NCBI GenBank assembly: GCA_017460665.1
Contig: JAFUAO010000018.1
Location: 1-60,752, forward strand
Origin: Ruminococcus sp.
GTDB lineage: Bacteria; Bacillota; Clostridia; Oscillospirales; Ruminococcaceae
Reading direction: 5' to 3'
Length of the DNA: 60,752 nucleotides
In this document: one piece after another, positions 31,261 to 39,937 of the stretch
How the letters are laid out: each line of letters begins with the position of its first letter
Position numbering within the stretch: the stretch's first letter is position 1
Position numbers and translations under genes: made by a program
The notes under the pieces: generated by a model
Database searches by the model: none
What the model was told of the DNA's origin: nothing
Seen by the model: only the letters and a program-made list of their open reading frames with translations

Positions 31261-33783
31261 ATGGAACAGTATAACGTTACAGGAATGAGCTGCGCTGCGT
31301 GCAGTGCAAGAGTTGAAAAGGCCGTAAATTCGGTGCCGGGAGTGACCTCCTGCGCCGTCAGCCTCCTTACCAACTCAATGGGAGTGGAGGGGACGGCTTC
31401 CCCGGAGGCTGTGATCTCGGCGGTGAAAAATGCCGGGTACGGCGCCTCGCTGAAGGGAGCTTCCTCCGCAAAGCAGCAGGACGAGAGCGCCCTTGAGGAC
31501 ACCGAGACCCCCAAGCTGAAAAAGCGCCTCATCGCCTCGCTGATCTTCCTTGCGGTGCTGATGTATATGTCCATGGGACACATGATGTGGGGCTGGCCTC
31601 TGCCGGGCTTCTTCGACGGGAACCACGTCGCTATGGGCCTTGCACAGCTCCTGCTGGCTGCGGTCGTCATGGTGATAAACCAGAAATTCTTCATCAGCGG
31701 CTTTAAAGCCCTGATCCACCGCTCCCCCAATATGGACACCCTCGTTGCTATGGGCTCGGCGGCGTCCTTCATTTGGAGCGTGGTGGAGCTCTTCGCAATG
31801 ACAAGAGCTCAGGCAGACGGCGACAGCGAGGCCGTGATGCGCTATATGCACGACTTTTGGTTCGAGTCGGCGGCAATGATCCTGACGCTGATCACCGTCG
31901 GGAAAATGCTAGAGGCTCGCTCAAAGGGCAAGACCACTGACGCTCTCAAGGGCCTGATGAAGCTGGCGCCCAAGACCGCTGTAGTCGAGCGTGATGGCGG
32001 CGAGGTCACTGTTCCGGCCGAGCAGGTAAGGATCGGCGACGTTTTCGTGGTGCGGCCCGGCGAGAATATCCCCGTGGACGGCGTCGTGATCGAGGGTTCG
32101 AGCGCTGTCAATGAGGCCTCACTGACCGGCGAGAGCATACCTGCGGACAAGTCCGTGGGCGACAGCGTTTCCTCCGGCACGATCAACCAGTCCGGCTTTA
32201 TCCGCTGTCAGGCCACCCGTGTGGGCGAGGACACCACTCTTTCAAGGATAATAAAAATGGTCAGCGAGGCCTCGGCTACCAAGGCGCCTATCGCTAAGAT
32301 CGCCGACAAGGTCTCCGGGATCTTCGTGCCGGTAGTCATAAGTATCGCCGTGATCACTACAGTGATCTGGCTCCTGACAGGACAGACCCTCAGCTATGCA
32401 CTGGCCAGAGGCATCTCGGTGCTGGTCATTAGCTGTCCCTGCGCATTGGGTCTGGCAACTCCCGTTGCGATCATGGTGGGGAGCGGCATAGGCGCCCGGA
32501 ACGGCATACTTTTCAAGACCGCCGTTTCCCTGGAAGAGACCGGAAAGGTGCAGATCGTGGCGCTGGACAAGACCGGCACTATCACCTCCGGAGAGCCCGT
32601 TGTTACCGACATCGTGCCGGCCGGTCAGGTCTCCGAGGAGGAACTGCTGACTCTGGCCTACTCGATCGAAAAGCTGAGCGAGCACCCTCTTGCAGGAGCC
32701 GTGGTGGAGCTTGCACAGCAGCGCTCAGTCAAGGCTCTTCCGGTGGAGGAGCTCTCCTCTCTGCCCGGAAACGGCCTGAAGGCGGTCCTCGACGGGAAGG
32801 ATCTGATCGGCGGCAGCATGAGATTCGTCGGGAGCCTTATCACTGTCCCTCAGGAGGTCACCGATAAGGCCGAGGAGCTGGCCGCTCTGGGAAAAACTCC
32901 CATGCTCTTCGTTCACGGGGATAGGCTCCTGGGAATGATCGCTGTGGCCGACGTGATCAAGGAGGACAGCCCGAGAGCTGTCTCTGAGCTGAAAAATATG
33001 GGGATCCGGGTGGTCATGCTCACCGGCGACAACGAGCGCACGGCTAAGGCTATCGGCGCTCAGGCCGGAGTAGATGATGTGATCGCAGGGGTCCTCCCGG
33101 ACGGAAAGGAGTCCGTTATCCGGAGGCTCAAAGAGCACGGCAAGGTGACCATGGTGGGCGACGGTATCAATGACGCTCCGGCTCTGACCCGTGCGGACAT
33201 GGGCATCGCTATCGGCGCAGGGACTGACGTGGCTATCGACGCTGCTGACATCGTCCTCATGAAGAGCAGGCTGTCCGATGTTTCTGCTGCGATCAGGCTT
33301 AGCCGTGCTGCGATCCGCAATATCAAGCAGAACCTGTTCTGGGCCTTCATCTACAACATCATCGGGATCCCTCTTGCAGCCGGAGCCTTCGTTCATCTCT
33401 TCGGCTGGACGCTTGACCCCATGTACGGCGCCGCAGCAATGAGCCTTTCCAGCTTTTTCGTAGTGACCAACGCCCTGCGGCTGAACCTGATAAACATCCA
33501 CGATCCTAAGCACGACAGGCCTCTCAAGGAGCCTGTAGGAGCCATAGATCTTGGCGGCCGAGAGCTTTCGGGAGAGACAAGGACCCTCAAGATCAAGGGC
33601 ATGATGTGTGCTCACTGCGAGGCAAGGGTCAAGTCCGCTCTGGAGGAGCTTCCATTCATTGAGGAGGCAAGGCCCAGCCACGAAGCCGGGAACGCTGTTG
33701 TTTCCCTGAGCGGAGAGCTCTCGGAAAAGGACGTGAAGGCTGCCGTCGAGAAGGCCGGCTATAAGTTCCTTGGGGTAAAATAA
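31261..33783 (+). CDS. copA: Copper-translocating P-type ATPase with N- and C-terminal metal-binding domains
   Basis: An 840-residue P1B-type pump that exports Cu(I). It starts with a heavy-metal-associated domain (MSCAACSARV, Cys11 and Cys14). The membrane metal site CPCALGLATP, DKTGT, the HP motif SEHPLAGA, GDGINDAPAL and MLTGDN follow. A second metal-binding domain (MMCAHCEARV) is attached at the C-terminus, an arrangement found in clostridial CopA where a separate CopZ chaperone has been absorbed. The start at 31261 is preferred to the ATG six codons upstream because AAGGGTGA fits it. No copper-responsive regulator gene is adjacent. Confidence 0.95.
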   Translation: MEQYNVTGMSCAACSARVEKAVNSVPGVTSCAVSLLTNSMGVEGTASPEAVISAVKNAGYGASLKGASSAKQQDESALEDTETPKLKKRLIASLIFLAVLMYMSMGHMMWGWPLPGFFDGNHVAMGLAQLLLAAVVMVINQKFFISGFKALIHRSPNMDTLVAMGSAASFIWSVVELFAMTRAQADGDSEAVMRYMHDFWFESAAMILTLITVGKMLEARSKGKTTDALKGLMKLAPKTAVVERDGGEVTVPAEQVRIGDVFVVRPGENIPVDGVVIEGSSAVNEASLTGESIPADKSVGDSVSSGTINQSGFIRCQATRVGEDTTLSRIIKMVSEASATKAPIAKIADKVSGIFVPVVISIAVITTVIWLLTGQTLSYALARGISVLVISCPCALGLATPVAIMVGSGIGARNGILFKTAVSLEETGKVQIVALDKTGTITSGEPVVTDIVPAGQVSEEELLTLAYSIEKLSEHPLAGAVVELAQQRSVKALPVEELSSLPGNGLKAVLDGKDLIGGSMRFVGSLITVPQEVTDKAEELAALGKTPMLFVHGDRLLGMIAVADVIKEDSPRAVSELKNMGIRVVMLTGDNERTAKAIGAQAGVDDVIAGVLPDGKESVIRRLKEHGKVTMVGDGINDAPALTRADMGIAIGAGTDVAIDAADIVLMKSRLSDVSAAIRLSRAAIRNIKQNLFWAFIYNIIGIPLAAGAFVHLFGWTLDPMYGAAAMSLSSFFVVTNALRLNLINIHDPKHDRPLKEPVGAIDLGGRELSGETRTLKIKGMMCAHCEARVKSALEELPFIEEARPSHEAGNAVVSLSGELSEKDVKAAVEKAGYKFLGVK

Positions 33784-33784
33784 T

Positions 33785-33836
33785 GTCAACTAAATTCTAA
33801 AATACGGTTGACAAACGTCAACTAAAGTGATATAAT
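33785..33836 (+). promoter_or_regulatory. bioY promoter with overlapping GTCAAC/GTTGAC operator-like repeats
   Basis: The promoter is TTGACA (33808-33813), a 17-base spacer and TATAAT (33831-33836). Half-sites GTCAAC (33785-33790), GTTGAC (33807-33812) and GTCAAC (33817-33822) surround the -35 box. The first pair is an inverted repeat spaced by 16 bases, similar in layout to BirA operators (a TTGTTAAC-type arm, about 15-16 bases, then its inverse). Confidence 0.65.
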
Positions 33837-33867
33837 AAGTTCACAATGAAATTTTAGGAGGCTTATT

Positions 33868-34446
33868 ATGTCACAAGCAGCAGCAGCTCCCGCAAGGAGC
33901 AAATTCACCACAAAAGAAATAGTCCTCATCGCACTTATGGCCGTGATCACAGCAGTTTGCTCATGGATCTCGGTGCCGACTGAGGTGCCGTTCACCTTGC
34001 AGACCTTCGCAGTTTTCTGCTCTCTCCTTCTCCTTGGAGGACGAAACGGCTTCTTCTCCGTTTTGGTATACATTCTCCTGGGAGCTGTCGGAATACCCGT
34101 TTTTGCCGGATTTTCCGGAGGAATGGGCGTTATCCTCGGCACGACCGGCGGCTACATCGTGGGATTTCTCCTGCTTGCTCTGGTCTACTGGCTGGCCGAG
34201 AAGATCCCGGTGAGCGGAAAGGCTCCTCGGATCTGTGTCAATGTCATAGCTCTCGTTATGGGAACTGTCCTGTGCTACGCCTTCGGGACCTTCTGGTTCA
34301 TGCACGTTTACGCTAAAGAGGCGGAGGCGATCGACCTTGGGACTGCCATGAAATGGTGCGTTATCCCCTTCATTCCCTTCGATCTGATCAAGCTGGCTGT
34401 GGCCGTTCCGCTGTGCGAGAGCATAAAAAAATATGCAAAGCTCTGA
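33868..34446 (+). CDS. bioY: Biotin transporter substrate-binding subunit BioY
   Basis: A 192-residue membrane protein of the ECF-type S-component family that captures biotin. Six hydrophobic segments are visible, with the family marks SVPTEVPFTLQTFAV (residues 35-49) and GAVGIPVFAGFSGG. No ATPase or T-component genes are adjacent, so it either works alone or with a shared ECF module elsewhere. AGGAGG precedes the ATG. Biotin uptake would serve the biotin carrier of the sodium pump at 17362. Overlaps the DUF1284 gene by 14 bases. Confidence 0.93.
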   Translation: MSQAAAAPARSKFTTKEIVLIALMAVITAVCSWISVPTEVPFTLQTFAVFCSLLLLGGRNGFFSVLVYILLGAVGIPVFAGFSGGMGVILGTTGGYIVGFLLLALVYWLAEKIPVSGKAPRICVNVIALVMGTVLCYAFGTFWFMHVYAKEAEAIDLGTAMKWCVIPFIPFDLIKLAVAVPLCESIKKYAKL

Positions 34447-34807
34447 GATCAGGCCTCACCATGCCCTATGTACAGCCTTTTTTGAAGGGAAGGGCTACAG
34501 CGGAGAGTTCGTCCGGAACATGGCTGCGGTCAAGGAGAGGCTTGCCTCGGAGGACCCGGAGGTCAGGCTGACAGCCGGCTGGGACATGATCTGCAGGGGC
34601 TGCCCTCACTCCCAAGGGACCTGCGGCGAAAAGGCGGTCCGCTACGACAGGGCCGTGCTGGAGATCTGCGGACTTCCTGAGGGCCAGATCATCAGGTGGA
34701 GCCGGCTCTCACGGCTGGTCCATGAGAAGATCATAACAGCCGGAAAGCTCCCTCAGGTCTGCGGAGACTGCCGGTGGAGCTATATCTGCTCGGAAAAATG
34801 CAAATAA
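34433..34807 (+). CDS. DUF1284 Cys-rich protein
   Basis: A 124-residue protein beginning with the DUF1284 pattern IRPHHALCTAFFEGKGYS near residues 6-23. Conserved cysteine groups (CRGCPHSQGTC near the middle, CGDCRWSYICSEKC at the end) suggest an iron-sulfur cluster or zinc site. The start overlaps bioY by 14 bases, so it is translationally coupled. A terminator follows. No function has been established for the family that I know of. A redox or metal role linked to biotin metabolism is only a guess from position. Confidence 0.8.
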   Translation: MQSSEIRPHHALCTAFFEGKGYSGEFVRNMAAVKERLASEDPEVRLTAGWDMICRGCPHSQGTCGEKAVRYDRAVLEICGLPEGQIIRWSRLSRLVHEKIITAGKLPQVCGDCRWSYICSEKCK

Positions 34808-34811
34808 AAGT

Positions 34812-34849
34812 GCCCGGAGCTCTTTTTCGGAAGGCTCCGGGCTCTTTTT
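34812..34849 (+). terminator. Terminator after bioY-DUF1284
   Basis: GCCCGGAGC (34812-34820) pairs with GCTCCGGGC (34834-34842), then TCTTTTT. Confidence 0.9.
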
Positions 34850-34850
34850 A

Positions 34851-35339
34851 TCACAGCCAGCTCAAAAAACGCTCTATCAGGTAAACGGAAACGGCCACCT
34901 TCATCAAGCCCAGCGTACCGGCTGCGATAAGTGCTCCAAATACCGCTTTCCCTGTGATACAAAGGGCTGCGATGCCCTTGGTCTCGTCCATGTCTCTATA
35001 GAAGCAGAAGCGGTGGAGATCATTCGGATCCACTCGGACGAAGATACAGTCGCCCCGTTCAGCGATCTCCTCCAGCTCAGTTATGGACTTGCAGAAACGG
35101 GTGTCCAGAGCGCCGGTGTAACGCTTGCCCTCGATCTCGTACTTCATGAAGAGGGTGTAGTGTCCGCCGTCGTAGCCCACCTCGGGAGAGTCCGCCATGC
35201 AGCTCACCCCAAGCTCCCGATAGCGCCGGAAGTCCGCTCCGTTCTTGATGTCCCGGACCATGCTCAGCAGCAGGCTTGCTCCTCCGGCTATGCCTACACC
35301 GATGATCGCTAACAAAAATATCCTCAGGAAAATATACAT
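34851..35339 (-). CDS. DUF3592-like membrane protein
   Basis: A 162-residue protein with two transmembrane helices, about residues 1-22 and 127-150. Between them is a soluble domain containing YTLFMKYEIEGKRYTGAL and a FVRVDPNDLHRFCF stretch, which fits the DUF3592 pattern of bacterial membrane proteins of unknown role. The start at 35339 (AAAGGAGG seven bases upstream) is chosen over the longer frame that begins at 35429. The gene is monocistronic. Confidence 0.65.
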   Translation of the reverse strand: MYIFLRIFLLAIIGVGIAGGASLLLSMVRDIKNGADFRRYRELGVSCMADSPEVGYDGGHYTLFMKYEIEGKRYTGALDTRFCKSITELEEIAERGDCIFVRVDPNDLHRFCFYRDMDETKGIAALCITGKAVFGALIAAGTLGLMKVAVSVYLIERFLSWL

Positions 35340-35426
35340 GACCATTCCTCCTTTCACTGTCCTTATCATACCAGAAAAGACCATGGATCTGAAGGTATGA
35401 TCTGTCACTTTCGCAGTTACAAATGT

Positions 35427-35454
35427 CACAAAAAGGACGGCTGATCAGCCGTCC
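35427..35454 (-). terminator. Terminator overlapping the end of the YdbT-like gene
   Basis: On the minus strand AAGGACGGC and GCCGTCCTT flank TGATCA, followed by TTTTTG. The TGA stop codon of the gene is in the hairpin loop. Confidence 0.85.
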
Positions 35455-36920
35455 TTACTCTTTTTATGCTGATGACGAACGTCGTGCTCCAGCAGCTTGA
35501 CGATCTTTGCAGCGTCCCGGAGCCTCAGCGCCCGGACCCTGTACTTGGCCACGGTCTCTCCGCAGAGCCACACGCACAGAGTACACCTCCGGCTGGGCTT
35601 CTGGAGGAAGCTCTGGTAGATCTGGACCTTCACCACGTTCTCCTTGTCGGCGATCACTGTATGGAATGCGGTCCAGTTGGAGCACCGAATCACCAGCTTC
35701 CTGTCGTAGATCGAGACTCCGCTGGTGAAGGTGGCCGTGGTCTTGACTGCCACCAGCCAGACCGTAGGGATCTCCAGCATTATAGCCGCAAAGAGAGAGA
35801 GCTCTGCCCAGTGGGGGAAGAACTTGGTCAAAAGGTCGCTCAGAGGGAAGATCGCCAGGGCCGCTGCCACCGGCCAGAAGATATACGAGCCAATACCGGC
35901 AGGGCTCGGCCGGAAATCCAGCTTCACTCCGCCAACTACCCCCAAGGGCTCCAATTCCCTCCCCAGCTTCCGCTCACGCTTTATGGGCATGAGCACGGGC
36001 AGGTGCTGTGAGTCGGCTCCGTAGCCGGCACAGTTGATGTTCACGGTCACGGCTCCGCAGAGCTTCATGATCAGGTTCTGGCGCAGGTCGGTGAAGTTTA
36101 TGTGGTCGGAGGTGATCTTGTACACTCGCCTGTTGATCACTCCGCAGCCGATATTCAGCGATCTGTTGTCGCTCTCAACGTGAAATCTGGAGTAGCGGAA
36201 AAGGTTGACGATGAAGGAGAGCAGCCATGCTGCGATGAAGAAGATCCCCACTGCGATCGCTGTTGCCGGGATCTTCTGCAGGACCCCGAAGGTCAGCTTC
36301 GAGGTGGTCTCCGTCAGGCGGTTCAGGGACCGGGTGATGATGTCCTTGGCGATGTCTCCGCCCTTGAAAAAGAAGGCGGCGATGTAGACGGCTCCCGAGA
36401 AGCCGCTGGAGAAGAACACCGAGAACAGCAGCACCGACCAGATATTCGCCTTCGGTATGTCGGTGAGCCTCTTCTTGCGGTCGATGTCGGGAACGCACTT
36501 CATCAGCTCCGCAGCCACCTTCCGGGTGACCAGGAGCTTCATATCTATGGACTTGAACAGGCCTGCACGGGTATCACAGCTGAACCTGACGCCCTTGAAG
36601 GGGGTCAGCAGCAGCGGATATTCAGCAATGGCAACGCTTATGCTCGAGATCGGTATGGCCGTGCGGACCCTCAGCAGCACGCCCTCACGGTGGACGATGC
36701 TGTCCTCGGTGATATCGATCCGGGAGAAATTCCACCTCACCAGACCGAACATGATGATCGCTCCCAGGATCAAAATGTCGAACCATGCGCCTCTCAGCCA
36801 CGCATAGATGCCCTCCGGGTCGAAGCGGAAGGCCTGGATACCTCTCAGCAGAGGGAAGAGTAGCAGCCAGATGTTCTTGGCGGAATATCGCAGGATCCTC
36901 AGGGGGTGCTCATGGTACAT
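35445..36920 (-). CDS. YdbT-like PH-domain membrane protein
   Basis: A 491-residue membrane protein with several paired transmembrane helices and repeated bacterial PH (bPH2) domains, seen at about residues 60-160 (DITEDSIVHREGVLLRVRTAIP), 240-340 (the INRRVYKITSDHINFTDLRQNL stretch, 22 residues long, truncated here to VYKITSDHINFTDLRQN) and 400-480. This triple arrangement is that of YdbT, which with YdbS gives resistance to certain bacteriocins in Bacillus. I start it at the ATG at 36920 with GGAGGGAGG upstream. The 78 residues before it are in the frame overlapping the partner gene. The gene overlaps the YdbS-like gene by 11 bases. Confidence 0.8.
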   Translation of the reverse strand: MYHEHPLRILRYSAKNIWLLLFPLLRGIQAFRFDPEGIYAWLRGAWFDILILGAIIMFGLVRWNFSRIDITEDSIVHREGVLLRVRTAIPISSISVAIAEYPLLLTPFKGVRFSCDTRAGLFKSIDMKLLVTRKVAAELMKCVPDIDRKKRLTDIPKANIWSVLLFSVFFSSGFSGAVYIAAFFFKGGDIAKDIITRSLNRLTETTSKLTFGVLQKIPATAIAVGIFFIAAWLLSFIVNLFRYSRFHVESDNRSLNIGCGVINRRVYKITSDHINFTDLRQNLIMKLCGAVTVNINCAGYGADSQHLPVLMPIKRERKLGRELEPLGVVGGVKLDFRPSPAGIGSYIFWPVAAALAIFPLSDLLTKFFPHWAELSLFAAIMLEIPTVWLVAVKTTATFTSGVSIYDRKLVIRCSNWTAFHTVIADKENVVKVQIYQSFLQKPSRRCTLCVWLCGETVAKYRVRALRLRDAAKIVKLLEHDVRHQHKKSKDG

Positions 36921-37368
36921 CGCTTTGGCCTCCCTCCGGCGGATCGTGGAGACTTGTACGCCCAAGGATCTCCATGGCGTCGTCGTAGCGCAGGAACAGG
37001 AGCCTGAGCTGGCCTCCGTAAACGAAGAAGATGACGAAGTTGAAGCCTGTATGCCGGGCAAAGGGCGTTGTGACCACGGTGGTGTACTGGACCGTGGAGT
37101 AGAGCACCGATTGGTGGGACTTGATGAAAACTCCGCTGTGCTTGATGATCTCACGGTCGGTGGAGTCGTAGCTCAGCGAGCGGAAATACAGCGGAAAATA
37201 CACGAACATGGAGAAGATAGCCACTGTCCCAACTGCGGCAGCCATTATGATAACGATCATCTTCACCGGGATAAAATACCAGACTGCTCCGATAAGTACA
37301 GCCGATGCAAGAAGGATCAGCAGGCGGAGCGTGGCCAGTCCGTTCCTGTCAGGCTCGTATGTCTTCAA
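36910..37368 (-). CDS. YdbS-like PH-domain membrane protein
   Basis: A 152-residue protein with two transmembrane helices (about residues 10-50) and one bPH2 domain (SYDSTDREIIKHSGVFIK onward). It pairs with the YdbT-like gene, which starts inside its last codons. The likely start is the TTG at 37368, because GGAGGGG lies at a suitable distance. The longer frame to 37428 would start in the AT-rich divergent promoter region. YdbS/YdbT modules are known from other Firmicutes and sit in the membrane, but their biochemical activity is not known. Confidence 0.75.
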   Translation of the reverse strand: MKTYEPDRNGLATLRLLILLASAVLIGAVWYFIPVKMIVIIMAAAVGTVAIFSMFVYFPLYFRSLSYDSTDREIIKHSGVFIKSHQSVLYSTVQYTTVVTTPFARHTGFNFVIFFVYGGQLRLLFLRYDDAMEILGRTSLHDPPEGGQSDVP

Positions 37369-37478
37369 TGGCTCCCCTCCCCCCAAAAAGTTCTTCCAAA
37401 AAGTTGTTATATTTATATTATAACACAAATATCCTTTATTGTATACCTTATTTTGTAAATTTTTCGGAGGTGGAGACG

Positions 37479-38720
37479 ATGAAGGAGGTACTTGAGCAGA
37501 TCTGCGGGCTGGTCTGGGGGAAGGCTCTGGTTTTCCTGCTGCTGGGAACGGGGGCGGTGTGTACCCTGCGGCTGGGCTTCGTGCAGCTCAGGCTCTTCTC
37601 AGGGCTGAGGGGCGAGCTTCGCCGTGGCAGAGGGAAAAACGGCGGTCTTTCCCAGCTAAAGACGGTGTGCCTTTCCCTTGGAGCCGCCATGGGTACCGGC
37701 AACATCACCGGCGTGGCGGCTGCCCTTGCTGCCGGAGGACCGGGAGCAGTTTTCTGGATGTGGGTGTCGGCATTCTTCGGCATGGCCCTTGTTTTCGCCG
37801 AAAACGAGCTCTCCGTCATGTTCTCCGAGGGCGGCCTCCGGGGACCTATGGCCTATCTCAGGAAGGGCCTCGGCAGCAGGGCTCTTGCCGGCTTTTTTGC
37901 CCTTTCATGCACCTTAGCGGCCTTCGGTATGGGAGGCATGGTGCAGGTAAGCGCTGTCCGGGACGCCATGCCAGATCTGCCGGAGAGGGCCGCTTTTCCC
38001 CTTGCCATAGCCGTTTTCGCAGGGATCCTCTTCGTCATAAGCGGCGGTGCAGAGCGCTCCGGACAGGCGGCACAGATACTCCTTCCGGCGGCATCGCTGG
38101 TCTACGCCGTGCTGTGTCTGGCAGTGATCCTGCGCTTTAGAGAAAGGCTCCCCCATGTTTTCGGGGAGATCCTCCGCTGCGCCTTTGGCCCGAAGCAGGC
38201 CGCCGGTGGAGCTCTCGGCTACACTGTTTCGGTGGGGATCAGGCGCGGGATATTCTCCAACGAGGCCGGTCTTGGGAGCTCCCCGATCCTCCACAGCGCC
38301 GCCGAGAGTGGCCGCCCCGGACAGCAGGGCTTCTGGAGTATGTTCGAGGTCTTTTTCGACACGGTCCTGTGCTGCACCCTCACAGCTGTGACGCTGCTAT
38401 GCGCCGGGGAAGCCTCCCCCGGGAGGGCCTTCTCCCTGATCATCGGGGCCGCCGGAGAGCCCCTGATCTGCGCCGAAACAGCGGTCTTCGCCTTCTGCAC
38501 TGTCATCGGCTGGCACTTCTGCGGCGAGACCGCCTTCCGGTACCTTTTCGGGGAGCGCTTCGCTCCAGCGGCACGGGTGATCTTCGCCGCCGCAGCCGCC
38601 TCCGGGATCCTGATCTCCCTTGAAACGGTGTGGGTGCTCTCGGACATTTTCAACGCACTCATGGCCTTCCCGAACCTGATCGGGATCCTTCTGTTGAGCA
38701 AAAGGCTGAAAAGTGAATAG
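37479..38720 (+). CDS. Sodium/alanine-glycine symporter (AGCS family)
   Basis: A 413-residue polytopic membrane protein that imports alanine or glycine with sodium. AGCS marks are SLGAAMGTGNITGVAAALAAGGPGA, here read across residues 60-85, GIFSNEAGLGSSPI near residue 263 and WHFCGETAFRYLFG near residue 347. About ten helices can be counted. The start at 37479 has GGAGG eight bases upstream. The longer frame from 37305 overlaps the divergent gene and is discarded. Use of sodium links it to the gradient made by the decarboxylase pump. The next gene follows after 48 bases. Confidence 0.88.
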   Translation: MKEVLEQICGLVWGKALVFLLLGTGAVCTLRLGFVQLRLFSGLRGELRRGRGKNGGLSQLKTVCLSLGAAMGTGNITGVAAALAAGGPGAVFWMWVSAFFGMALVFAENELSVMFSEGGLRGPMAYLRKGLGSRALAGFFALSCTLAAFGMGGMVQVSAVRDAMPDLPERAAFPLAIAVFAGILFVISGGAERSGQAAQILLPAASLVYAVLCLAVILRFRERLPHVFGEILRCAFGPKQAAGGALGYTVSVGIRRGIFSNEAGLGSSPILHSAAESGRPGQQGFWSMFEVFFDTVLCCTLTAVTLLCAGEASPGRAFSLIIGAAGEPLICAETAVFAFCTVIGWHFCGETAFRYLFGERFAPAARVIFAAAAASGILISLETVWVLSDIFNALMAFPNLIGILLLSKRLKSE

Positions 38721-38768
38721 ATCCCTGTTTTTCGCCAATACTCCCAAAAAAAGCAAAGGAGCGATCAT

Positions 38769-39839
38769 ATGACAGATCTTAACGAAAACAGGATCTTTTC
38801 CTTCTCCGACGGCTGCTGGGAGGCACTTTCCGGGGCAGGCTCTCGGGAGGCCGCCCAGATAGGCCGCCGCCTTGCCGGGAGCTTCCGACGGATCCACATG
38901 GGCTGCGATCAGTTCAGCCAGCTCCACCTCCTCTACGCCCTGTGCAGCGGTGCCTCGGAGCGTGGCAGCGAGGTGTGGCTGTGCGAGAACACCGACCTGC
39001 CCTCGCTGCGGTTCGGGGGAAGGATCACTGGGGCGGACTGCACGGTCTTTGTCCACGGCAATGGGCTGAGGCTGCTCATCTTCGGAAGGGACGGCTTTCC
39101 CCTGCCCAGCGAAAATCTCCGTGAGATAGCCTCCTCTCAGGCGGACAGGCCCTCCAAGGAGCCCGGCGCCATACGGTCCGTCACCTCCTTCAAGAACATC
39201 TACGTCAGTAACATCGCCGACAATGCCGGTGGCAGAAGAGCCTCCCTCAGCGCCGGGATAAGCTGCGGCAGCAGGTCGGTCAGGTCCCTGTGGCTGGAGT
39301 TCTTCACCGGCTCCGACGACGAGCTTGTCTTCCAGATCTCCGAGGAGGGCATGAGGGTCAACGCATACTCCTCAAGGATCGGCTTCATTTCGGGAGAAAA
39401 ACTCACTATCGCCTACGCCTGTCAGGTGGCTGCAAGAGGTGAGACCGTCTGGCTGCCGGAGGAGATCCACTTCGCTGCGGACTCTCTAAAGGGCGATATA
39501 CGGCGGTTCCCGGAGGACAGCGTCCCTCCGGCAGCTGCGGCCCAGCGCTTCCTCACCGATCCTCTCTTCATGTGCGTGGAGCTGGCCTCCGACCGGGAAA
39601 GGCTCCTGCGGACGGTCTCGGAGCTGCCGGGCATGGCCACTGTCCGCAGAGAGGTGGCCCTCCAGCCCGGGGCCTCGCTGTCAGGAAGGACCGAGCTCTC
39701 CGCAGAAAACGGCCGGATCATCGCTCAGCCCAGCGGCCGTGGACGTATCCTTGTGATCGCTCAGTCTGCCTCCATGGAGGCCGCCTCAGAGCTCTGTGCA
39801 GACTGGTGCCAGAGGCTCAGGAGGGCGCCATCGAAGTGA
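38769..39839 (+). CDS. Degenerate phosphohexomutase-like protein
   Basis: A 356-residue protein that reads like a shrunken alpha-D-phosphohexomutase (GlmM/PMM family, normally about 450 residues). IHMGCDQFSQLHL occupies the place of the usual VGYDxRxSS, ENTDLPSLRF that of the TP segment, and CTVFVHGNGLRL that of the catalytic TASHNP loop, so the phosphoserine is missing. GRDGFPLPSE matches the following strand. The C-terminus (IIAQPSGRGRILVIAQS) is reminiscent of the RPSGTEP phosphate loop with its key residues changed. It lacks the metal loop DGDxDR. It is unlikely to be a mutase. A regulatory or binding role is possible. Located between the symporter gene and the RNase J leader. Confidence 0.5.
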   Translation: MTDLNENRIFSFSDGCWEALSGAGSREAAQIGRRLAGSFRRIHMGCDQFSQLHLLYALCSGASERGSEVWLCENTDLPSLRFGGRITGADCTVFVHGNGLRLLIFGRDGFPLPSENLREIASSQADRPSKEPGAIRSVTSFKNIYVSNIADNAGGRRASLSAGISCGSRSVRSLWLEFFTGSDDELVFQISEEGMRVNAYSSRIGFISGEKLTIAYACQVAARGETVWLPEEIHFAADSLKGDIRRFPEDSVPPAAAAQRFLTDPLFMCVELASDRERLLRTVSELPGMATVRREVALQPGASLSGRTELSAENGRIIAQPSGRGRILVIAQSASMEAASELCADWCQRLRRAPSK

Positions 39840-39902
39840 TCTCATGGCGGTGCAGTTTTTTTGTGTAAATTTCCTAATTATCAACAAGGAGCCGTTTTTC
39901 TA

Positions 39903-39931
39903 TTGACATTCCTGCGGCTTTTTCGTATAAT
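39903..39931 (+). promoter_or_regulatory. Strong sigma-A promoter of the RNase J leader
   Basis: TTGACA (39903-39908), a 17-base spacer and TATAAT (39926-39931), more than 300 bases before the coding start. Confidence 0.9.
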
Positions 39932-39937
39932 AATAAT

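Noticed and set aside
32725-33789. 354-codon minus-strand ORF opposite copA
   Set aside because: Shadow of copA caused by codon bias; low-complexity composition and no start signals.
36921-37154. N-terminal extension of the YdbT-like protein
   Set aside because: It is Ser/Arg-rich, overlaps the YdbS-like gene in another frame, and the ATG at 36920 has a good ribosome binding site.
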